Assembly (NCBI RefSeq): GCF_002806975.1
Contig: NZ_NIHD01000006.1
Span: 62,001-126,000, forward strand
Direction of reading: 5' to 3'
Source of the DNA: Marinobacter aromaticivorans
GTDB lineage: Bacteria > Pseudomonadota > Gammaproteobacteria > Pseudomonadales > Oleiphilaceae
DNA length: 64,000 nt
Position numbers and translations under genes: made by a program. The notes under the pieces were generated by a model, which did not search any database, had not been told where the DNA came from, and saw nothing but the letters and a program-made list of their open reading frames with translations. Shown one piece after another: positions 18,645 through 26,692 of the stretch. How positions within the stretch are numbered: position 1 is the first letter of the stretch; the number at the start of each line of letters is the position of its first letter.

Positions 18645-19668
18645 TATTGCCCTTGAAATGCCATGGCTTCAGAAGCCGTGGCAGGTTATCCAGAACCAGC
18701 TTGCGGATGGGCGGCTTCCCCATGCCCTGATGGTTAACGGTGAGTGTGGTGTGGGCAAACGTGCCTGGGCAGACGCGGTTGCGGGCTTGTTGTTGTGTGC
18801 GGCGCCTTTGGATATGCAATCCGGCCAGCCCCGTGCCTGTGGCCAATGCCGCCAGTGTGAGTTGCTTGCGGCGTCCAGTCATCCGGATGTACGGGTTTTC
18901 TCCCCGGAGAAGTCCCGGATGATCAGAGTCGATCAGATCCGGTCGCTGTCTGCATTTGCTGTGTCGTCGCCGCAGGTAGCGGCCCGCAAAATTGCCATTA
19001 TCGACCGTGCCGACCAGCTCAATATCAATGCGGCCAACGCTCTGCTGAAAACCCTGGAAGAGCCTGTGCCGGATTTTGTACTGCTGCTTCTGCAGGAAAG
19101 CGGCCGGCCAGTTTTGCCGACAATCCGCTCCAGGTGCCAGATGTTGTCCATTCCGGTGCCTTCGCTGGAACAGTCAGAAAAGTGGCTTGCCGGCAGGATT
19201 TCCAGTCTTGACAGTGACCGGCAGCCCGCGCCGGAGCTTCTGGCAAAGTCGCTAATGCTGGCGGGTAATGCGCCGCGCCTTGCGCTTGAATACGCTACCG
19301 GTGAGTTCCCCGCCCTGAGGGACGAAGCATTCGAGAAGTTCCGTCTGTTCATGAAAGGCCAGGTTGCGGTGGGGGAAGCCGCGAGGGCGTTCAAGGCTTT
19401 GGGGCTGGAAGACACGCTCTGGTTATTTGAAGGCTGGGCGGCAGACCTGGCACGGCTTTGTGCCGGGGGCCAGGCAAATGATCACGAAGCCGGGGAAATG
19501 CTCAGTTTTCTGGCCGGTATTAATCCTGCCTGGCGCGCCCACGACCTGCTGGACAAGGTCCGCGAAGCCCGCGCAGCCGGGGCATACAACGTAAACCCGG
19601 AGTTGGAGGCGAGCCGCCTGCTCATCGCCTGGCAGGAGCTGATGCCAGCAAAGCGTCGCGCATCCTGA
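18637..19668 (+). CDS. holB: HolB, DNA polymerase III delta' subunit
   Basis: 343 residues from a TTG start (18637) with AGGA about 8 bases upstream; an ATG seven codons in is the alternative. Delta' is part of the clamp loader. Visible: AAA+ fold with GECGVGKRAW, the zinc-binding cysteines in RACGQCRQCELL, and the SRC-like segment RSRCQM. The P-loop has arginine where active ATPases have Thr/Ser, in keeping with delta' being a non-hydrolysing subunit. Overlaps tgpA by 8 bases and precedes pilZ, as in pseudomonads. Confidence 0.93.
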   Translation: MTDIALEMPWLQKPWQVIQNQLADGRLPHALMVNGECGVGKRAWADAVAGLLLCAAPLDMQSGQPRACGQCRQCELLAASSHPDVRVFSPEKSRMIRVDQIRSLSAFAVSSPQVAARKIAIIDRADQLNINAANALLKTLEEPVPDFVLLLLQESGRPVLPTIRSRCQMLSIPVPSLEQSEKWLAGRISSLDSDRQPAPELLAKSLMLAGNAPRLALEYATGEFPALRDEAFEKFRLFMKGQVAVGEAARAFKALGLEDTLWLFEGWAADLARLCAGGQANDHEAGEMLSFLAGINPAWRAHDLLDKVREARAAGAYNVNPELEASRLLIAWQELMPAKRRAS

Positions 19669-19699
19669 TTGCGCTTTTGCAGGGAACAACTGCTATGAT
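19669..19699 (+). promoter_or_regulatory. Candidate pilZ promoter
   Basis: TTGCGC (19669-19674) and an extended -10, TGCTATGAT (TATGAT 19694-19699), spaced 19 bases. It begins right after the holB stop, so pilZ and downstream genes may have their own transcript. Confidence 0.4.
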
Positions 19700-19730
19700 T
19701 TGGAGATATCAGGGTTTTTTTACCCACTCC

Positions 19731-19756
19731 CACATAGCTGGATCACATAACTGGAT
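19731..19756 (+). repeat. Tandem 13-bp direct repeat in the pilZ leader
   Basis: CACATAGCTGGAT (19731-19743) is followed at once by CACATAACTGGAT (19744-19756), 12 of 13 bases identical. It lies between the candidate promoter and the ribosome-binding site and could be a protein site or slippage. Confidence 0.5.
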
Positions 19757-19780
19757 TATAAAACAGGAAAGGTGTCGTAT

Positions 19781-20131
19781 ATGGGGCCCGGATTTGGTGC
19801 ACGCAGTGGCATTCTGACCCTGACGATCAAGGACAAGGCGGTTTTGTATGCCGCTTACATGCCTTACATTCGTCAGGGTGGATTGTTCATACCAACCCAG
19901 AAACAGTATCAGCTTGGCGATGAGGTTTTTCTGCTGCTGAACCTGATGGACGAGCCGGAGAAAATTCCTGTCGCGGGCAAGGTTATCTGGATTACGCCCA
20001 AGGGCGCCCAGGGCAACCGCGCCGCCGGGATTGGCGTGCAGTTCAACGGTGATGACGAGAGCGCCAGAACAAAGATCGAATCCTATCTTGCGGGTTCTCT
20101 GAGCTCTGATCGCCCGACGCACACAATGTGA
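19781..20131 (+). CDS. pilZ: PilZ, type IV pilus biogenesis protein
   Basis: 116 residues from the ATG at 19781; AGGAAAGG (19765-19772) is well spaced for it and too close to the GTG at 19772. The sequence is that of the founding PilZ (GGLFIPT, YQLGDEVFLLLNLMDEPEKIPVAGKV, TPKGAQGNRAAG, SDRPTHTM at the end). Founding PilZ proteins act in pilus assembly with FimX and PilB and lack the c-di-GMP contacts RxxxR and DxSxxG; neither is present here, as expected. In pseudomonads tatD follows; here a hydrolase gene does. Confidence 0.95.
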   Translation: MGPGFGARSGILTLTIKDKAVLYAAYMPYIRQGGLFIPTQKQYQLGDEVFLLLNLMDEPEKIPVAGKVIWITPKGAQGNRAAGIGVQFNGDDESARTKIESYLAGSLSSDRPTHTM

Positions 20132-20145
20132 GGCGGGCTTGTGGA

Positions 20146-21138
20146 ATGAATGATCTTGCCGCCTTGTCAGGCGCCAGCACTGAAACCGCTGAAGAAACCT
20201 TTGATCTTGCCCGATCGGGCGCTCGCGAGACGGTGTGGCCATTGCGGCACATTACTCTTGCGGGCCTGAGCTGGCCTGCCGCGGTTTCCGCGCCGGCTTC
20301 TAACCCGCCTATTATAATGCTTCATGGCTGGCTCGATAACAGCCTGACCTTCTCCCGGATAGCACCAGAGCTCACCCGGGTGTCATCGCTGTTCTCGGTT
20401 GATCTTGCAGGCCACGGCCATTCCGGGCACCGGCCCCCGGGCCAGAGTTATCAGCTCATGGATTACGTGGTCGATATCGCAGAGCTGATTGAAACGCATT
20501 TTTATCGTGGCAAGCAGGTTGGAAAATCGGGGCAACACGTAGATCAGAACAAGGCCGTTCAGAAAATGGACATTGTAGGACATTCGCTGGGTGGCATTGT
20601 CGGCGCGCTCTACGCAGCGGCGTTTCCGGAGCGGGTGCGAAAACTGGTGATGATTGACAGCCTCGGAGCCCTCAGCCGCCCGGCCAGTGAAACGGTTCCA
20701 CAGCTTCGCAAGTCCATAAAAAAACGAATCGCAGGCTCCGGGCGCCCCGCCGTCTATCCCGATATTGTTACGGCGGCAAAAGTTCGCGAAGGAGGGCTCA
20801 GCCCGCTTAGCCATGAAGCCGCTCTGACGCTGGTCCCCCGCAACCTGAAACCCGAGGGAGGTGGCTACAGCTGGCGGACGGATGCCCGGTTACGACACCC
20901 CTCGCCCCTGATGATGACCGAAGAACAGGTGGTGGCTTCTTTGCAGTCTGTTCAGGCGTCGACCTTGTTTGTGCGCGCGAAGGATGGCCTGCTGGCACGG
21001 AGGCAGGGGCTGGACAAGCGAGCGGATGCAGTGCCGCATATTCAAACAGTTGACGTGCCCGGTGGGCACCATTGCCATCTTGATGGGGACACCCGCCCAG
21101 TGGCGGATGTTGTCAGACATTTCCTTGAGAATGAGTAA
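20146..21138 (+). CDS. Alpha/beta hydrolase
   Basis: 330 residues from ATG 20146 with AGGCGGG upstream; a GTG at 20128 overlapping the pilZ stop is possible. Alpha/beta hydrolase fold: oxyanion region LHGWLDN (about 61-67), nucleophile elbow GHSLGG with S147, and catalytic His in GGHHCHLDG near the end. The substrate cannot be told; such proteins include esterases and peptidases. No signal peptide, so cytosolic. The pilZ-hydrolase-DUF4892-patatin order with overlaps or short gaps suggests one operon. Confidence 0.88.
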   Translation: MNDLAALSGASTETAEETFDLARSGARETVWPLRHITLAGLSWPAAVSAPASNPPIIMLHGWLDNSLTFSRIAPELTRVSSLFSVDLAGHGHSGHRPPGQSYQLMDYVVDIAELIETHFYRGKQVGKSGQHVDQNKAVQKMDIVGHSLGGIVGALYAAAFPERVRKLVMIDSLGALSRPASETVPQLRKSIKKRIAGSGRPAVYPDIVTAAKVREGGLSPLSHEAALTLVPRNLKPEGGGYSWRTDARLRHPSPLMMTEEQVVASLQSVQASTLFVRAKDGLLARRQGLDKRADAVPHIQTVDVPGGHHCHLDGDTRPVADVVRHFLENE

Positions 21139-22045
21139 AATATTGCCAAAATCCTTGCTAGTCCGCTTACTCCTCAGCTTTATGCTGTTGATTTCTTCCG
21201 GGATTGCCAGTGCGGCGCTTCCCGAAGCCGTGCCGCAGGCTTTTCCCGAGTCCACGCTGGAGGCAAAAGTGTCGATCGAATCCTCCGGGCACCTGGTGCT
21301 GTTCAGCCCGGTTCGGGAGGTTAACAATGAGATTCGTTCTGAATCCATGGCTCGCCTGCCGGTGTCCGGCGAAGGTCGCCTCTACCAGATCGCCCGGGAT
21401 GCGAACCGTCGGGAAGCACGTGAGCATTACCTCGGGCTGCTTCGCGACCGGGGCGCACAGATTCTGTTCGAGTGCTCGGGGATTCGCTGCGGGAGAAGCA
21501 ATGTCTGGGCAAACCAGATATTCAATCAGGCGGTGCTCTATGGCCGCGATGCAACCCAGGATTACCTGGTTGCCGGGGTAGTGGCGGATGATGGCAGCCG
21601 CTGGTTGACTTCGGTGTATACCGTTACCCGGGGCAACCTGCGAGAGTATGTGTGGATAGAACATCTGAAAGTGGCGGCCGGTGCTGCCGTTCCTGGGCTT
21701 GGCAGTGTGAATGAGAGGGTCGTGGGGCCTGTTATTGTGCCCTGGCAGGGTGGCATTACCTACCGGTTTGACTGGCAAGCCACGGATCGCCGGCGGGTAA
21801 GCGAGCTCGCGCGGGAAGAAGGAGCCAGAGTCATCCTTGTGGGTTATTCTGTGCTGGAGGCCAATGAGTCATTCAGTGCCTCCATGGAACGTGCCCGCAA
21901 TGCTGCAGAGTCCCTGTCGGAAGTGCTGGCCAAAACCGGTGTGTCCAGGCAGCAGCAGGAGCTTGTAATTGCGGGGCCGTCTGTGGTCATTAGTGACCCG
22001 GCACGGCAGGGTAACCGGGTTGAAGTGATGGTTGTAAGGAGGTAG
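21131..22045 (+). CDS. DUF4892-type periplasmic protein with OmpA-like C-terminus
   Basis: 304 residues from ATG 21131, which overlaps the hydrolase stop; the longer in-frame start only adds antisense-like residues. Signal peptide SLLVRLLLSFMLLISSGIASA. The central region (ECSGIRCGRSNVWAN with a cysteine pair, then YLVAGV and YTVTRGNLREYVWIE) is the DUF4892 signature as I know it. The last 85 residues resemble an OmpA-like fold (VILVGYSVLEAN, SMERARNAAESLSEVLAKTGV, NRVEVMVV). Probably periplasmic or outer-membrane associated; function unknown. Its stop codon lies just after AAGGAGG serving the next gene. Confidence 0.75.
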   Translation: MSKILPKSLLVRLLLSFMLLISSGIASAALPEAVPQAFPESTLEAKVSIESSGHLVLFSPVREVNNEIRSESMARLPVSGEGRLYQIARDANRREAREHYLGLLRDRGAQILFECSGIRCGRSNVWANQIFNQAVLYGRDATQDYLVAGVVADDGSRWLTSVYTVTRGNLREYVWIEHLKVAAGAAVPGLGSVNERVVGPVIVPWQGGITYRFDWQATDRRRVSELAREEGARVILVGYSVLEANESFSASMERARNAAESLSEVLAKTGVSRQQQELVIAGPSVVISDPARQGNRVEVMVVRR

Positions 22046-22049
22046 CTCC

Positions 22050-23213
22050 ATGCCAGACGACAATGCAACAAAGGTTCTCGACAGCTCCGATCTCTCGGCC
22101 ACCGGCGCCAAAACCTCGGATGAAGCGAAGGGCTCCCGGGCCAGGCGCCAGACAGTGGCGCTTACGCTGGGTAGCGGCGGTGCCCGTGGTTATGCACACA
22201 TCGGTGCCATTGAGGTGTTGGCCGAGCGTGGTTACAACATTGTAGCCATTTCCGGCTGCTCCATGGGCGCGCTTGTGGGCGGCATGTACGCCGCCGGGAA
22301 AATGCAGGACTACAAGGACTGGGTTACCGGCCTGGGGCAGTTTGATGTACTCAAACTGCTGGACCTGACCTTCAAATCGGTTGGTGCTATCCGGGGTGAA
22401 AAAATCTTTTCTGTGGTTCGGGAAATGCTGGGGGATACCCGCATCGAGAACCTGCCGCTGCATTATACGGCGGTGGCGACAGACCTGCTGGCCCATAAGG
22501 AAATCTGGTTTCAGGAAGGCCCGCTGGACCGCGCTATCCGGGCCTCCGTTGCCATTCCAAGCGTTGTAACACCGTTGGTTCTTGGTGGCCGGGTGCTTGT
22601 AGACGGTGCTTTGCTGAATCCGCTTCCCATTATTCCGACAATTTCAGCCCATGCGGATATTGTTGTGGCCGTTAACCTCAGTGGTGAGGATGACCGGCGC
22701 CAGCGGATACCGGATGCAGCCTTCTACGGTAACCGGGATGAAGGCAATAATACGGAAGAATGGGTGGATGCTGTTCGTGATGCGGCTTCTCGATGGTTCG
22801 ACTGGGACGCCATCAAGTCGCTGGGTGGCAGAAAACCCGGCAATGGTGACAGCCCGGAAGAAAAAATCTCGAAAGAAGCCGAGAAAAAAGAACAGAAAAA
22901 AGAGCAGAAGAGAGAACAGAACAACAACGACCAGAAATTGCAGGAAGATCACGAAACAATTGACTGGGACAAGCTCGGGATTGGCAAGTTCGACGTGATG
23001 AACCTGACCATTGAAACCATGCAGAGTGCTCTGGTGCAGTACAAGATTGCCGGCTACCCGCCGGATCTGTTGGTTAATATTCCGAAGAATGCCTGTCGCA
23101 CTTACGATTATCACAAGGCGCCCGAGTTGATCCAGTTGGGGCGTGAGCGTATGGCTACCGCACTGGACCGTTTCGAGAAAAACCGCAGCAGTTCCGGGCC
23201 CCTGGCAGTCTGA
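22050..23213 (+). CDS. Patatin-like phospholipase, RssA-type
   Basis: 387 residues. Patatin fold with glycine-rich oxyanion loop LGSGGARGYAHIGA, nucleophile S71 in GCSMGAL (GxSxG), and catalytic D185 in DGALLNPLP. Serine-aspartate dyad lipases of this kind hydrolyse phospholipids. A lysine/glutamate/glutamine-rich insertion (about 265-310, EKISKEAEKKEQKKEQKREQ) interrupts the C-terminal part and looks like a disordered or helical linker; RssA of E. coli is about 300 residues and lacks it. No signal peptide. A strong ribosome-binding site AAGGAGG lies 6 bases before the ATG, inside the end of the upstream gene. Confidence 0.9.
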   Translation: MPDDNATKVLDSSDLSATGAKTSDEAKGSRARRQTVALTLGSGGARGYAHIGAIEVLAERGYNIVAISGCSMGALVGGMYAAGKMQDYKDWVTGLGQFDVLKLLDLTFKSVGAIRGEKIFSVVREMLGDTRIENLPLHYTAVATDLLAHKEIWFQEGPLDRAIRASVAIPSVVTPLVLGGRVLVDGALLNPLPIIPTISAHADIVVAVNLSGEDDRRQRIPDAAFYGNRDEGNNTEEWVDAVRDAASRWFDWDAIKSLGGRKPGNGDSPEEKISKEAEKKEQKKEQKREQNNNDQKLQEDHETIDWDKLGIGKFDVMNLTIETMQSALVQYKIAGYPPDLLVNIPKNACRTYDYHKAPELIQLGRERMATALDRFEKNRSSSGPLAV

Positions 23214-23219
23214 ACAGGG

Positions 23220-23245
23220 GCAGACAGGGTCAATCCTCTGTCTGC
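23220..23245 (+). terminator. Hairpin after the patatin gene
   Basis: GCAGACAG (23220-23227) pairs with CTGTCTGC (23238-23245), starting 7 bases after the stop codon. There is no U-tract, so termination would be weak or Rho-assisted. Confidence 0.35.
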
Positions 23246-23318
23246 AGCAGATGCCGAAAATCGTATTGAAACAGCGTATAATCCCGCGCTGAATCCGACC
23301 TTACAGGGAACAGCGTTT

Positions 23319-24221
23319 GTGACCAGCCCGATTGAAGACCTTCACACCGTTCGCGATTACCTGCGCTATGCCTCGTCGCAGTTTGCTGCCTCAACCGTGT
23401 TTTTTGGCCATGGCACGGACAATGTATGGGACGAGGCCGTGCAGTTGGTACTGCGCAGCCTTCATCTGCCCCTTGAAAACAATACACTGTTTCTGGATGC
23501 CAGGCTGACCCGGGAAGAGCGCGAACTGGTTCATACACGCATCAGGCGCCGTATCGATGAGCGCATCCCTCTGGCGTACCTTCTGGGTGAAGCCTGGTTC
23601 ATGGGGATGCCATTCCATGTGGATGAACGCGTGCTGGTGCCCCGTTCACCCATTGGCGAGCTGATAGAAAACGGTTTTCAGCCGTGGCTTGGGGATAAAC
23701 CGGTAGCGCGGATTCTGGATCTTTGTACCGGCAGTGGCTGCATCGGGATAGGGGCAGCGTCGGTATTCGAGAGCGCGAGTGTTGATCTGGCCGATATTTC
23801 ACTGGATGCGCTGGCGGTGGCCGAGTCCAACATAGAGCTTCACGAACTGCAGGGGCGGGCGCGCACTGTGCAGTCGGATGTGTTTACGGATATCCGTGGC
23901 CAGTACGATATTATTGTCAGTAATCCGCCTTACGTTGATGCGGAAGATCTGGCTGATATGCCCGAAGAGTTTCATCATGAACCTGAGCTGGGGCTGGCGG
24001 CGGGCGATGATGGCCTTGATATTGCCCACAGGATTATTGCCGGCGCTCTGGAGCACCTTACGCCCGGTGGTCTGCTGGTGGTGGAAGTGGGGAATAGCCG
24101 GGCGGCGCTGGATGCGGCTTATCCGGATCTCCCTCTTACCTGGGTGGAGTTCAGTAACGGTGGTGATGGTGTGTTTGTGATTAGCGAGCAGGACCTTCGC
24201 CAGTGGCAGGAACGGAACTGA
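23319..24221 (+). CDS. prmB: PrmB, ribosomal protein uL3 glutamine methyltransferase
   Basis: 300 residues from a GTG start with AGGGAA upstream. S-adenosylmethionine-dependent N5-glutamine methyltransferase acting on ribosomal protein L3. Visible: helical N-terminal domain, [13 protein letters not shown] (SAM-binding motif I), and NPPY at 202-205, which grips the glutamine side chain; the surrounding [11 protein letters not shown] separates PrmB from its paralogue PrmC. A TATAAT lies at 23277-23282, about 37 bases before the start. In E. coli prmB also precedes aroC. Confidence 0.94.
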   Translation: MTSPIEDLHTVRDYLRYASSQFAASTVFFGHGTDNVWDEAVQLVLRSLHLPLENNTLFLDARLTREERELVHTRIRRRIDERIPLAYLLGEAWFMGMPFHVDERVLVPRSPIGELIENGFQPWLGDKPVARILDLCTGSGCIGIGAASVFESASVDLADISLDALAVAESNIELHELQGRARTVQSDVFTDIRGQYDIIVSNPPYVDAEDLADMPEEFHHEPELGLAAGDDGLDIAHRIIAGALEHLTPGGLLVVEVGNSRAALDAAYPDLPLTWVEFSNGGDGVFVISEQDLRQWQERN

Positions 24222-24258
24222 ACCATTTTCTTATAATACCTTAACAAGATACTGAATT

Positions 24259-25353
24259 ATGTCAGGAAATTCTTTCGGAAAACTGTTTACGGTGACCACT
24301 TTTGGCGAGAGCCACGGCGCTGCACTGGGCTGCATTATTGATGGTTGCCCTCCCGGGCTGGAGCTTTCGGAAGCGGATATGCAGGCGGACCTGGATCGTC
24401 GCAAACCGGGTACGTCGCGGCATACGACCCAACGCCGCGAAGCCGATGAGGTTCGTATTCTGTCTGGTGTTTTTAAGGGCAAAACGACCGGTACGCCGAT
24501 TGGTCTGATGATTGAAAATACGGATCAGCGGTCCAGGGACTATTCGAAAATATCGGAACAGTTCCGTCCCGCCCACGCCGATTACACCTATATGCACAAG
24601 TACGGGATTCGGGATTACCGTGGTGGTGGCCGTTCTTCTGCCCGTGAAACCGCCATGCGGGTGGCCGCCGGTGCTGTGGCCCGAAAGTTTCTGCAGGAGC
24701 GTCTGGGAATTCGTATTCGCGGTTATCTTTCAGAACTTGGCCCTGTTCGTGCCGAGAAGCTCGACTGGGACCAGGTGCATCAGAATCCGTTTTTCTGCCC
24801 GGATGCCGACAAAGTGCCGGAGATGGAAGCCTACATGGATGCCCTGCGCAAGGAGGGGGATTCCATCGGCGCCCGTATCAATGTGGTTGCAGAAGGTGTT
24901 CCGCCCGGGCTGGGTGAGCCGGTGTTTGATCGCCTGGATGCGGATCTGGCCCATGCGTTGATGAGTATCAATGCGGTGAAGGGCGTGGAGATTGGTGCAG
25001 GTTTTGGCTGTATCACGCAGAAAGGTACCGAACACCGGGATGAAATGACGCCGGAAGGGTTTTTGTCCAATGAGGCTGGTGGTGTGTTGGGCGGTATTTC
25101 CTCGGGGCAGCCGATTCTGGCGAGTATTGCGTTGAAGCCTACGTCGAGCTTGCGTTTGCCGGGGCGCAGTATCGATGTAAATGGTAATCCGGTGGAGGTT
25201 ATTACCACGGGCCGGCACGATCCCTGTGTGGGGATCCGGGCGACGCCGATTGCGGAGGCGATGATGGCGATTGTTCTGATGGACCATTATCTGCGGCACC
25301 GTGGTCAGAATGGGGATGTTTCTGTTTCTACGCCTGTGATTGTGCAGCTATAA
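24259..25353 (+). CDS. aroC: AroC, chorismate synthase
   Basis: 364 residues, standard length. Converts 5-enolpyruvylshikimate-3-phosphate to chorismate with reduced FMN. Signature segments: GESHG near the start, [17 protein letters not shown] and [18 protein letters not shown] (24232-24237) lies 21 bases before the ATG without a clear -35. The product feeds pabB and the trp genes found in this window. The gene is followed by the palindromic element at 25374-25484. Confidence 0.97.
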   Translation: MSGNSFGKLFTVTTFGESHGAALGCIIDGCPPGLELSEADMQADLDRRKPGTSRHTTQRREADEVRILSGVFKGKTTGTPIGLMIENTDQRSRDYSKISEQFRPAHADYTYMHKYGIRDYRGGGRSSARETAMRVAAGAVARKFLQERLGIRIRGYLSELGPVRAEKLDWDQVHQNPFFCPDADKVPEMEAYMDALRKEGDSIGARINVVAEGVPPGLGEPVFDRLDADLAHALMSINAVKGVEIGAGFGCITQKGTEHRDEMTPEGFLSNEAGGVLGGISSGQPILASIALKPTSSLRLPGRSIDVNGNPVEVITTGRHDPCVGIRATPIAEAMMAIVLMDHYLRHRGQNGDVSVSTPVIVQL

Positions 25354-25373
25354 GTTCCGTTCTTCGGTGAAGC

Positions 25374-25484
25374 GATCCAGTCAGGCGAGGCTGTTCAAAA
25401 AACGCCCGTAAATACCTCCCTGTAGGGCTTCGTCGCGCCATCCCTGGCGCTCCAGATTTTTGAACAGCCTCGCCTGACTGGATC
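25374..25484. repeat. Perfect 28-bp inverted repeat with two internal hairpins
   Basis: The arms 25374-25401 and 25457-25484 are exact reverse complements (28 of 28), beginning GATCCAGTCAGGCGAGGCTG. The 55-base spacer holds two more hairpins: CCCTGTAGGG (25418-25427) and GCGCCA-TCCC-TGGCGC (25435-25450). Transcribed from either strand it would fold into a long stem topped by a branched loop. It fills the gap between aroC and the MFS gene. It resembles dispersed palindromic elements I associate with Marinobacter-like genomes, but this window holds one copy. It could end aroC transcription, be a MITE, or stabilise mRNA. Confidence 0.8.
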
Positions 25485-25528
25485 ACCGTAGTTCGGCGTT
25501 TTATCAATATGGTCTGGGAGATACCGAG

Positions 25529-26692
25529 ATTTATTGGCGCCTTTCCAACCTCTACTTCTGGTTTTTCGCCCTTCTGGGCGGGCTTTTGCCCTATTGGTCG
25601 TTGTACTTGCAGGGGCAGGGCTTTTCCTATCTGCAAATTGCCACGCTCATGGCAACCATTCAGCTCACCAAGATTGCCGCGCCCAGTGTCTGGGGTCATT
25701 TGGGGGATAAAACCGGCCAGCGAGTCCGGCTGGTTCGGTTAGGAGCAATAACCGGTTCTGTGTTTTTTGCCGGGGTGTTTCTTGAGCCGGGGTTTTACGG
25801 GCTGCTGCTGGTTATGCTGGCGTTTACTTTTTTCTGGAACGCGATCCTTCCGTTATATGAGGTCATCACCCTGCGCTCGCTTGGAAAGCATCGCGACAAA
25901 TACGGAAAGGTCCGGTTGTGGGGTTCGGTTGGTTTTATTGCTGCAGTGGCAGGGATTGGGGCGATTCTGGAGTGGGTGGCCGTTGGGTGGTTGCCATGGC
26001 TGCTTCTGCCGGTGTTTGCAGGGATTGCAGTATCAGCGTTTCTTGTACCTGCCGAGCGGGGTGAGCGTAAACCCCCGGCACCCAAAGGCAGCTTGAAGGC
26101 TATTGTAACGCACCCTGCCGTGGTGGCGTTTTTTCTGATGAATTTTCTGTTGCAGGTTTCCCACGGCGCCTACTACACGTTCTTCAGTATTCATCTGGAA
26201 CAGCATGGTTACGGAAGCTTTGCTATTGGGCTGTTGTGGTCCCTTGGTGTGATTTCCGAAATCGGCCTGTTTCTGATTATGCACCGCTTGACCCGCAAGT
26301 TTACGGTGCGGCAGATTGCCATTGGCGCTTTGGGGTTAACGATGGTGCGGTGGGCGCTGATTGCGGAGCTTACTGATGTCCTGCCCATTCTGTTGTTTGC
26401 ACAACTGTTGCACGCTGCCTCTTACGCTGCGCTGCATGCGGTTTCGGTCCAGTATGTTCAGGGCTTTTTCGGCCAGCACCATCATGGGCAGGGGCAGGCT
26501 TTGTACAGTGGCCTGACGTTCGGTGCAGGGGGTGCGGTGGGGGCCTGGCTGTCGGGCTTTCTGGTGGATGGCTTCAGCACGTCAGCGGCATTCTGGGGCG
26601 GCGCCGTGGCAATGGCAATCGCTATCATTATTACAGCACGGGGGCTTCAGGCTCCGCCGGTTTCTCATTCCGAACCCTCTTCTTCATCCTGA
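25529..26692 (+). CDS. MFS transporter, HcaT/PPP-like, probable AUU start
   Basis: 387 residues if begun at ATT 25529. Major facilitator with about 12 helices, resembling the 3-phenylpropionate transporter group (YWRLSNLYFWFFALLGG, LPYWSLYLQGQGF, WGHLGDK between helices 2 and 3). The first canonical start in frame is a TTG at 25586, which lies inside helix 1 and would remove half of it. The frame is open back to a stop at 25475, with no ATG, GTG or TTG. GGAG (25517-25520) stands 8 bases before ATT, and the family typically begins a few residues before YWRLS. Substrate unknown. Tail overlaps the convergent lysR by 28 bases. Confidence 0.82.
   Translation: MYWRLSNLYFWFFALLGGLLPYWSLYLQGQGFSYLQIATLMATIQLTKIAAPSVWGHLGDKTGQRVRLVRLGAITGSVFFAGVFLEPGFYGLLLVMLAFTFFWNAILPLYEVITLRSLGKHRDKYGKVRLWGSVGFIAAVAGIGAILEWVAVGWLPWLLLPVFAGIAVSAFLVPAERGERKPPAPKGSLKAIVTHPAVVAFFLMNFLLQVSHGAYYTFFSIHLEQHGYGSFAIGLLWSLGVISEIGLFLIMHRLTRKFTVRQIAIGALGLTMVRWALIAELTDVLPILLFAQLLHAASYAALHAVSVQYVQGFFGQHHHGQGQALYSGLTFGAGGAVGAWLSGFLVDGFSTSAAFWGGAVAMAIAIIITARGLQAPPVSHSEPSSSS

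Noticed and set aside
25509..25742. ATG-started frame overlapping the MFS start
   Set aside because: Different reading frame from the transporter, no homology-like text, and it ends inside it. Considered only as a trace of a possible sequencing error.
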